64,000 bases of DNA from Streptomyces sp. V4I2 (GTDB lineage Bacteria > Actinomycetota > Actinomycetes > Streptomycetales > Streptomycetaceae), in NCBI RefSeq assembly GCF_030817655.1, contig NZ_JAUSZM010000003.1, positions 2,604,001-2,668,000 of the forward strand, given 5' to 3'. Under the pieces are notes generated by a model. The model worked only from the letters and a program-made list of their open reading frames with translations, was not told the origin of the DNA and did not search any database. Made by a program: the position numbers and the translations under genes. Shown here one piece after another: positions 38,334 through 47,400 of the stretch (positions within the stretch are counted from its first letter, which is position 1; the number at the start of each line of letters is the position of its first letter).

Positions 38334-39220
38334 GCGCCGGTGAGCACGCCCTTGGTGAAGTACTTCTGCAGGAAGGGATAGACGAGCAGGATCGGCACGG
38401 TGGCGATCACCAGCACCGCCATCTGCACGGTCTGCGGGGCGGTGATCGTGCCCTCGCCGGTCGTCGCGTCGGTGAGTCCGGAACCGGACACCACATAGGT
38501 GCGCAGCACCTGCTGGAGGGGCCAGTGGTCGCTCTCCAGGTAGAGCGAGGCGTAGAACCAGGAGTTCCAGTACGCCACCGCGTAGAAGAGCCCCACGACG
38601 GCCAGCGCGGCCTTGGACAGCGGCAGGACGACGGAGACCAGCACCCGCCAGTCCCCCGCCCCGTCGAGCCGGGCGGCCTCGTAGAGTTCCTCGGGGATGC
38701 CCTGGAAGAAGCCGCGCAGGACGACGAGGTTGAAGACGTTCACCAGGACCGGCAGGACCAGCGAGGCGTAGTTGTCCAGCAGACCCAGCTCCTTGACCAG
38801 CAGGAAGCTCGGGATCATGCCGGGCGGGAACAGGAACGTGAACAGGATGAGGAGCAGCACCGGTTTGCCGCCGAAGACTCCGGGGCGGGACAGGGCGTAG
38901 GCGAGGGTCACCGTGCAGGCGAGGCTGAGCAGGGTGCCCACGATCGTGACGCCGGCGCTGACACCGAGGGCGTGGGTGACGATGCCGCCGTCGAGGATGT
39001 CGCGGTAGGCGTCGAGCGACGGCTCGGTCGGCCACAGCACCCAGCCGCCGCCCTCGACGACCTCGTCGGTGGAGGCCAGCGAGGTCGAGACGATGACCAG
39101 GAACGGCACGCAGACCAGCAGGACGACGGCGACCAGCGCGAGGGCCTTCGCGGCCTGGGTGAGCGGCTTCGGCTTCTCCATCCAGCCGGGCCGGACAGCG
39201 GTCCGAGTACGGGCACTCAC
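38321..39220 (-). CDS. Carbohydrate ABC transporter permease (YtcP/MalG-like)
   Basis: The 299-residue integral membrane protein has six hydrophobic segments. The cytoplasmic loop that docks the ATPase reads EELYEAARLDGAGDWRVLVS. The GTG at 39220 overlaps the stop of the first permease gene as GTGA, so the two are translationally coupled. It forms a heteromeric pore with its partner for uptake of a sugar captured by the downstream lipoprotein. Its C-terminal coding end is covered by an 18-bp tandem repeat. Confidence 0.93.
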   Translation of the reverse strand: MSARTRTAVRPGWMEKPKPLTQAAKALALVAVVLLVCVPFLVIVSTSLASTDEVVEGGGWVLWPTEPSLDAYRDILDGGIVTHALGVSAGVTIVGTLLSLACTVTLAYALSRPGVFGGKPVLLLILFTFLFPPGMIPSFLLVKELGLLDNYASLVLPVLVNVFNLVVLRGFFQGIPEELYEAARLDGAGDWRVLVSVVLPLSKAALAVVGLFYAVAYWNSWFYASLYLESDHWPLQQVLRTYVVSGSGLTDATTGEGTITAPQTVQMAVLVIATVPILLVYPFLQKYFTKGVLTGAIKS

Positions 39221-40197
39221 TTGTAGACCCCCTGTTCGCCGAGGCGGTGGGCGACCTTGTTGGCGGCGTAGACGAGGAGAGCGCCGATCACGCCCTTGAA
39301 CAGGCCCGCGGCGGCGGCGAATCCGTAGTCGCCGCCGACGATGCCCTGGTAGTAGACGAAGGTGTCGATGATCTCGGCGGCCTCGGGACCGACCGCGTCG
39401 CGCTGGAGCAGCATCTGCTCGAAGCCGACGGAGAGGATGTCGCCGAGCCGCATGATGAGCAGCAGCACGATCACCGGGCGGATCGCGGGCAGCGTGACGT
39501 GCCAGAAGCGCCGCCAGGGCCCGGCCCCGTCGATCGCGGCGGCCTCGTACTGCTGCTCGTCGACCTGGGCCAGCGCGGCGAGGAAGATGATCGTGCCCCA
39601 GCCGGCGTCCTTCCAGATGACCTGGGCGACGGTGAGCGGCTTGAAGGCGTCGGGGTTGCCGATGATGTCGACGGTGCTCAGTCCCATGCCGTCCAGCGAG
39701 GTGTTGAGCAGTCCGGTGTCGCCGAGCAGCTGCTGGAAGAGGGCGACGACGATCACCCACGAGATGAAGTGCGGCAGATACGCCACCGACTGCACGAACC
39801 GGCGCACCGAGCTCCAGGTGAGGCTGTGCAGGAGCAGGGCGAGGCCGAGCGGCACCGGGAAGTAGAAGGCCAGTTGCAGGACGGCGATCCAGACGGTGTT
39901 GAGCACCGCGTCCCAGAAGGCGCCGTCCTCGAACATCCGCTGGAAGTTGCCCATGCCGACCCAGGGGCTGCCCCAGAGGCCGTCGAAGGGGACGTACTCC
40001 TTGAAGGCGATGACGTTGCCAACGAGGGCGCCGTAGTGGAACAGCAGGAAGTAGGCGAGGCCGGGCAGCATGAGCAGAACCAGGGAACGCGACCCCCGGC
40101 TCTGAAAACCTTTTCGTCGCGGGGGCGCACCGTCCGCGCGACGGCGCGCCGCCCTCACCTCCTCTGTACCTGCGCGTTCCCGCAGTACTGCGGCCAC
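39217..40197 (-). CDS. Carbohydrate ABC transporter permease (LplB/MalF-like)
   Basis: This 326-residue membrane protein has a basic, probably cytoplasmic N-terminus (about 35 residues) and six hydrophobic segments. The ATPase-docking loop reads EQQYEAAAIDGAGPWRRFWH. It is the first gene of the LacI-controlled operon. The GTG at 40197 has a GAGGGGGG purine run just upstream, and a LacI-type operator lies 40-50 bp further up. The substrate is not known; LplB-type permeases often serve complex plant oligosaccharides. Confidence 0.92.
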   Translation of the reverse strand: MAAVLRERAGTEEVRAARRRADGAPPRRKGFQSRGSRSLVLLMLPGLAYFLLFHYGALVGNVIAFKEYVPFDGLWGSPWVGMGNFQRMFEDGAFWDAVLNTVWIAVLQLAFYFPVPLGLALLLHSLTWSSVRRFVQSVAYLPHFISWVIVVALFQQLLGDTGLLNTSLDGMGLSTVDIIGNPDAFKPLTVAQVIWKDAGWGTIIFLAALAQVDEQQYEAAAIDGAGPWRRFWHVTLPAIRPVIVLLLIMRLGDILSVGFEQMLLQRDAVGPEAAEIIDTFVYYQGIVGGDYGFAAAAGLFKGVIGALLVYAANKVAHRLGEQGVYK

Positions 40198-40232
40198 GGG
40201 CCCCCCTCACGTCTCGAAGTCGGCGTGAGGGA

Positions 40233-40261
40233 AAATTAAAACGTTTTCATTGCTCGGTCAA
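40233..40261 (-). promoter_or_regulatory. Promoter with LacI-type operator for the sugar operon
   Basis: On the minus strand TTGACC (40261-40256) and TAATTT (40238-40233) can be read as -35 and -10 boxes with 17-base spacing. Between them and overlapping the -10 is the perfect palindrome AAAACGTTTT (40238-40247), the core of LacI/GalR-family operators. This is the natural target of the regulator encoded at 35514-36578. Confidence 0.65.
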
Positions 40262-40304
40262 CACTCCTGACACACAAAGGCCGTTGACCTTGCGACCGAC
40301 TCGG

Positions 40305-41189
40305 TCAGCTCCTGCCGCGCCGCGCCAGCGCCACCGCTCCCCCGCCCGCCACGACCAGCGCGATCGCGCCGCCGACGAGATACGGCGTGATCGAGCTGCC
40401 GCCGGTGACGGCCAACCCACCCTCGTCCGGGGCACCTTGGGGCTTCACGTCGGCGGGAGCGGCGCTCGGCGCCGACTGCTGCTGCGCCGGTGCCGGTGCC
40501 TCGCAGGTCGCCTTCGCCAGGGTCAGGGTGCCGGTGACCTCGGCGACGTTCAGGTTCAACGGGTTGACGATGACGGCGAGTTCGAGGGCGGTGGCGGCCG
40601 CCGTACGGGTCGTCGTCTCCGTCTTCGAGAGGTCGAGCCGGACCTCGCCGACGCCGGGCACCTTCACCTCCGTCGTGCCGCCGACGGTGAGGGTGACCTT
40701 CTTGCCGAGAACCGTCACCGCGCCGAGCAGGTTCGCGGCGGCGACCGGGGGCTTGCCGGCCTCGCAGGTCGCCTTGGAGGTGACCGTGCCGAGCTCGACG
40801 AGGGAGAGCAGCGGCAGGCCGGGGACGTGGAGCCGGGCGTGGGCGAGGTTGGTGTAACTCTCGGCCTTCTCCCCGGTGACCGTGGCCTTCGCGTCCGCCA
40901 CGTCGGCGTGCAGCACGTTGAAGGGCTGTCCGCCGTCGACCCCGTCCAACCGGGCGGTCAGCGCGGTCTTCTGGGCACTCTGCGGTGCCTGGACCTCGTT
41001 CAGGGCGACCGCGAGCGGGACGTTCACGGTCTTGTCGAGCAGGGAGACGTCGAGCCCGGTACGCAGGACGACGGCGCTCGCGCGGCCCTGGTCGGGGGTC
41101 GCGTGGGCGGAGGCCGCGCCGGCGAGGGCCGCGGGGCCCGCGGCCAGGGCCGTGGCCGTCGCGACGGTGGCGAGACGGCGTGCGGGCAT
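40305..41189 (-). CDS. Secreted surface protein with C-terminal LAVTG sortase signal
   Basis: The 294-residue protein has an alanine-rich signal peptide (cleavage near ASAHA), a 220-residue region of beta-strand character with two cysteines (SKATCEAG and LAKATCEAP), a proline/glutamine-rich stalk, and at the C-terminus LAVTGG, a hydrophobic helix and an RRGRS tail. LAxTG is the preferred signal of class E sortases in Streptomyces, so it is likely to be linked to the cell wall. The ATG at 41189 is chosen; a TTG seven codons upstream has a better-spaced purine run. The function of the exposed domain is unknown. Confidence 0.85.
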   Translation of the reverse strand: MPARRLATVATATALAAGPAALAGAASAHATPDQGRASAVVLRTGLDVSLLDKTVNVPLAVALNEVQAPQSAQKTALTARLDGVDGGQPFNVLHADVADAKATVTGEKAESYTNLAHARLHVPGLPLLSLVELGTVTSKATCEAGKPPVAAANLLGAVTVLGKKVTLTVGGTTEVKVPGVGEVRLDLSKTETTTRTAAATALELAVIVNPLNLNVAEVTGTLTLAKATCEAPAPAQQQSAPSAAPADVKPQGAPDEGGLAVTGGSSITPYLVGGAIALVVAGGGAVALARRGRS

Positions 41190-41375
41190 GCGGAAGTCGG
41201 TGCCGTTCAAGGTGGTGGGACCCCCAGAGAGATCAAGCTTGGGACGTCGAAAGGATGTCGCACCACCGCGCGTTCGACAGTGATCCCACGGGAGTTCACA
41301 CGATCGTGGCGCATCCGTGCATGCTTTCGCGCAATCGTTCACAGTCCGGAACTCACCCTTGCATTTGACATGTCA

Positions 41376-41406
41376 TTGACACGCCTTTGAAGGGCCTTGG
41401 TACACA
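41376..41406 (+). promoter_or_regulatory. Candidate promoter of the RHS gene
   Basis: Two overlapping TTGACA hexamers occur at 41365-41370 and 41376-41381. The second has TACACA 19 bases downstream (41401-41406). Transcription from here would give a leader of about 50 bases before the ATG at 41462. The spacing is long, so confidence is limited. Confidence 0.4.
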
Positions 41407-41461
41407 TGTCTGCCCGCGATTCCTGTGCGATCCCTGTGTCCACCGGGACAAGGAGCCCTAC

Positions 41462-44400
41462 ATGGCAGGCTTAGGCCACACCCGCATCCGCACCCGCCTC
41501 CGCCCCACCCGCAACCGCCTCCGCCGTCTCCGTCTGCGCGCCGCCCTCGTCGGCGCCGTCGCCACGGCGTTGATCATCGGAACCGCTCCATCGACCCCCG
41601 CCCGCACGGGCGAGGCGAGACCCGCGGCCGCCTCCGAGCCCGACACCACCGATCCACGCGACGGCTGGCGCCCCGCCAGCGAACGCGCCGACGACGAGGA
41701 CGACCGCGGCTTCTGGGACAGCCTCTTCGGCAGCGACGACGCCAAGGACGACCGGGACGACGGCGACGACGGCGAAGGCGAGGGCGACAAGAAACCGCCC
41801 CGCATCACCCTCGACCGCGCCCGCGGCGCCGCCTCCCTCACCCATCCGCGCGTCGCGGGCGGGACCGACGGCGTCCGCATCACCGCGCCCCGCACCGCGC
41901 ACGCCACCGGCGCCGACCTCGCCTGGACGGCGTACGACGGCAAGGGCCTCCTCGAGTACGAGGTCCACCGCTCGACGTCCAAGGACTTCACGCCGACCGA
42001 CGAGACCCTGGTCGCCCCGGTCGACCGCGGCACGCGCACCTTCGCCGACCGCACCGCGCCGCCCGCCCTCGAGGGCGACGGCCGCACCTACCACTACCGG
42101 ATCGCCGTACGGACGAAGCAGGGCAAGCTCGTGGCCGGCCCTGCCCGCGCCGTCGAGCTGCCCGCCGTCGGCCAGGTCGCCCGAGGCGGCAAGCTGCTCG
42201 CCGCTCCCGAGGGCGAGACCTACTTCCTGCCGTTCACGCCGGCCCGGATGGTCCCCGGCGAGACCGCCACCGTCGAGGCGACGCTCACCAACACCACGTC
42301 CGCGGTGTGGAAGAAGGGCGAGCGCGTCCTGTCGTACCGCTGGACGCTGGACGGCAAGGACATCACCAGCCTCCTCAACAAGGACGCCACCGGGCTGCCG
42401 AAGGACGTGGCGCCCGGCGAGACCGTCACCTTCGACGCGGAGTTGAAGGCCCCGGTGCTGGTCGACCCGCTCGACAAGCGGCTGACCTTCGGCCTGGAGT
42501 GGGACCTGCGGGAGAAGGCGACCGGCGACTGGCTGTCCGAGACGGACGGGGTCCCGCCGTCGAAGCACGAGGTCACCGCCGAGTACCCGACCTCCGACCA
42601 GCTCGGTCTGGAGGACTTCTACTCGTACGCGGGCAAGAACACCGGCGCGGGTTCGGCGCTGATGAGCAACCTCTACGCCGGCAACGCGGTGTGGTCGTAC
42701 AACGCCTTCTCGAACCCGTCGCTCGGCTTCTCGACCTTCCTGCGCCTCGCCTACAACTCGCAGGACGCATCGAGCACTCCGGCCGGTCCGGGCTGGTCGC
42801 TGCAGGCCTCGTCGCCCGTGCGGCTCGGCACCCCGCTGGACTTCCACCCGTCCGCGCTGCTGCCCAAGCAGCTCACGCTGACCGACGGCGACGGCACCAG
42901 CCACGTCTTCAGCAAGAACAAGAAGGGCGAGTGGGACTCCCCCGCCGGGGTCCACTTCCGGGTCAAGCAGCTGGAGAAGGACTGTCTGCTCAAGCCCCAC
43001 CAGCGGGAGGCCTGGGAGTTCCTGCGCCCGGACCGCACCCGGTTCCTCTTCGACTGCCAGGGCTATCCGAGCGCCCAGGTGGACAAGAACGGCAACCGGA
43101 TGGAGTTCACGTACGAGGAGCGGCTGCTCGGGCACCCGTCCAAGCTGCTGAAGTACGTCACCGACGCCGAGGGGCGGCGCACGCTCACCGTCGACTACTG
43201 GGAGAAGGGCGAGGCGTACACGTACGTCGACGAGGACGGGAAGGTCCGTGAGGGCAAGCACCTCCTGAACCCGTTCATCATCGGCAAGGTCCGCTCCGTC
43301 ACCGACATCTCGGGGCGGCGGATCGACTTCACGTTCACCGAGAAGGGCCTGCTCGCGCTGCTCACGGACGGCGCGAACTCCGCGGACAAGGATCTGCGCA
43401 AGGTCTTCAGGTTCGGTTACGGCAAGGAGTTCGACCACCCGGGACTGAAGCTGGCCCAGGTCACCGACCCGAAGGGCAACGCCACCGAACTGGACTACGT
43501 CGGTCCGCACGACGACAAGGACCAGCTGAACTACCTGGGGTACACCAAGACGGTCACGGACCGCCTCGGCGGCCTGACCAGGTACCGCTACGAGGACGCC
43601 GACGACCACGACGGCAAGGCGATCCGGACCGTCGTCACCGACGCCGAGGGCAACCCGGCCACCCAGCTGATGGACGGCTACGGCCGCCCGGTCGAGCTCA
43701 CTGACGCCAAGAAGCGGACCACGAAGCTCGGTTGGGACGCCGACAACAACGTCACGCGCCTGGAGGAGAACAACGGGGCCGCCCGCACCTGGAAGTACGA
43801 CCCCAGGACGGGCTACCCGCTGGAGGCGAAGGACGCCGAGAGTGTCAAGAACGACCGGCCCGCCTCCACCCTCGCCTACGCGAGCGGCGAGAACGGCTAC
43901 ATCGCCGACCTGGTGCGCCGCGTCTCCCCGGAGGGCCGCGCCTGGCAGTTCGGCTACGACGCGCGCGGCAACATGATCTCGGTCACCGACCCCAAGGGCG
44001 TGGCGAGCGAGCCCGCGGGCGACTACACCTCCACCAACGCCTATGACGCCCGGGGCCGGCTCATCGCCGCGACCGACGCGAACGAGCACACCACCAAGTT
44101 CGAGGACTACGACCCCTCCGGCTATCCGCGGGTCATCGTCGACGCGCTCGGCAACCGCACGCTGACGACGTACGACGTACGCGGGAACGTCACCGAGGTC
44201 GAGGAGGCCGACGGGGCGACGACCACGCAGACGTACGACCTGTTCGCCCGTCCGCTGGAGAACCGCAGGCCGAAGGACCAGAAAGCCGGCGAGTTCATCG
44301 TCACGCCCGCGCCGCAGTACGACGCGAACGACAACACCCTCGTCTTCACCGCCCCGAACGAGGTGTCGAGCACCAGCGTGTTCGACGCCGCCGACCAGCT

Positions 44401-47400
44401 GCTGAAGTCGACCCAGCCCGGCGACGAGGAGGGCTCGGCGCCCCGCGTGTCGACCTTCACCTACGACAAGGTCGGCAACCAGCTCACCTCGACCGAGCCG
44501 AAGGGCAACCGCACCGAGACGCCCGGCGACTTCACCTCGACGACGAAGTACGACGAGGTCTACCAGCCGATCGAGGCGGTCAACTCGGCGGGCAAGCGCG
44601 CGAGCGCCGTCTACAACGACGTCGGTGACCTGGTGAAGGTCGTCGACGCCCGCAAGAACGAGACCGAGAACCCGGACGACTACACCAGCAAGTTCCGCTA
44701 CGACCTCGACCACCGGCTGCTGGAGACCACCGACGCGGCCGGCAACTCGACGACCAGCACCTACGACTGGGACGGCCTGACCACAGCCACCACGGACGCC
44801 GAGGGCAACCGCACCGAGTTGGTCATGGACGCCCGCGCCGCCCTGGTCGAGGCACGCGTCCCGTACGACGGCGACGGCGACGACGCGGTCGTGCGCACCA
44901 CCCGCTTCGAGTACGACGAGGTCGGCAACCAGACCCGGGTCATCACCCCGCGCGGCATCGAGACCGGCGACGACCCGAAGGACTTCGCCGCCGAGACCGT
45001 CTACGACGAGCTGAACCGGGTCAAGGAGACCCTCAGCCCCTTCGACCCGGACGACGCCCGCTACAACACGCCGGACCGGACGACGTACGAGTACGACGCG
45101 CTGAGCCGGGTGAAGAAGGTCAGTGCCCCGCCGTCCGAGGGCCAGAGCGTCCGCAACGAGACGGAGTACACCTACTTCGACACCGGCTGGATCAAGACAT
45201 CCACCGATGCCTTCGACATCAAGAACACCTACCAGTACAACGACCTCGGCCAGCAGATCCAGAACACCCTGAGCAGCGGGGGCGGTTCGGTCACCCGTAC
45301 CCTCGACTCCGCCTTCTACCCGAGCGGTGCGTTGAAGTCCCGCTCGGACGACGGGGTGCCGGTCGGCCTCCAGGCCGCACTCGTCGACAACTCCGACATC
45401 AACAACACGGCGACGCAGGGCACCTGGACCGAGGCCGCCGCCGAGGGTTCGTACGGCTACAACGCACAGACCCACCCGGCCGGTTCGGGCGAGGACCGTT
45501 TCGTCTGGCAGTTGACGATCCCCCAGGCGGGCGACTACACGGTCTACGTCCAGTATCCGAAGGTCGACGGGGCGGCGAAGGACGCCACCTACGAGATCAA
45601 GCACAAGGACGGCACCGAGACCAAGACCCTCGACCAGACCGAACTCCCGGGTGAGTGGCGGTCGCTCGGCAAGTACGCCTTCGGCGAGGACACCGGCCAG
45701 GCCGTCACCCTCACCGACAAGGCGACCGGCACGGTGGTCGCGGACGCGGTCCGGCTGGTCCGCGACAACTCCGGGGACACGGACAACGAGGAGAAGGACT
45801 TCTCCTACCGGTACGACGCCAACGGCAACCAGATCGAGATCACCGACCGCAGCCCCGGTGTCGAGACCGACCGCTACACCCTGGAGTACAACGAGCTCAA
45901 CCAGCTCGGCACGGTCGTGGAGCACGACGGCGACGCCGTGCGCAACACCACGAAGCTGACGTACGACGCCAACGGCAACACGCTCACCACGACCCACGAC
46001 CTGACCTGGAGCAAGCTGGACTACGACGTCCTGGACCGGGTCGAACGCATCACCAACGCGGCCTCGCCGACGGCGGGCGACCGGCAGGTCACGGAGCTGG
46101 AGTACACGGCCCGAGGTGAACTGGCCGAGCAGACCAAGCCCAACGGCAACGTCCTGACCGTCGACTACTACCTCGACGGTTCGACGAAGAAGACCAGCGA
46201 GAAGACGTCCGACGACACCCTCGTCGCCGAACACGCACTCAAGTACAACGCCAATGGCCACAAGGTCGAGGACGTCCTCAAGCTCATGGACGCCGACGAC
46301 CACGGCTCCACCATCGACAACACCTACGCCTACACCTACGACCCGCAGGACCGCATCGCCAAGGTCGCCAAGACCGGCGACGACGAGGCGACCGAGGAGT
46401 ACCGGCACGACGCGGCCGGCAACGTGGTCTGGCAGACGGTCGACGACACGACCACCACCCACCGCTACGACCGCAACCGCCTCCTGACCTCGACGGCGGA
46501 CGGCGCGTCCTCGACGTACAACTACGACCCGCTGGGCCGCCTCGACACCGTCTCCTTCGGCGGCGAGACGATCCAGAAGTACCGCTACGACGGCTTCGAC
46601 CGCCCGGCGTCGATCACCGCGGGCAGCGGCGAGTCGGCGAAGACGACCCGCATCACGTACGACGCCTTCGACCGCACGGTGAAGGAGGCGGTCGGCAGCG
46701 GCGACGACGCCAAGACGACCCTCTTCACCTACCTGGGCATCACCTCGCACTCCTTGAAGGAGGAGGTGACGGACGAGGGAGTCACGTCCTTCCAGTACGC
46801 GTCCTGGGGCCAGAAGCTGACCCAGATCAAGGACGAGGAGGACAAGGATCCCGAGACGACCCAGTACCTCTACCACCCGCACGGCGACGTCGAGGCGCTG
46901 ACCGACAAGGACGGCAACACCAAGGCGACGTACGGCTACACGGCGTACGGAAAGAACGACGCGGCCCAGTTCACGGGCGCCGACAAGCCGGGTGCGGGCG
47001 GCGGGGAATCGGAGGATCCGTACAACTCGTACCGCTTCAACAGCAAGCGTTACGACACCACGTCGGGCACGTACGACATGGGCTTCCGGACCTACGACCC
47101 GGGTCTGAACCGCTTCCTGACCCGGGACATGTACGGCGGCGCACTTGCCGACATGGGCCTGTCGACCGACCCGTTCACCGGCAACCGCTACGCCTTCGCG
47201 GGCGGCAACCCGATCTCCTTCATCGAGATCGACGGCCACCTGTTCGGGATGTCCTGGTCCGACATCGGCCACATCGCCCTGGACGTGGTCGGCCTGATCC
47301 CGGTCGTCGGCGAGGCCGCGGACCTGGCCAACTGCGGCTGGTACGCGGCCGAGGGCGAGTACGTGGACGCGGCCCTGTCCTGCGCCTCCGCGATCCCGTT

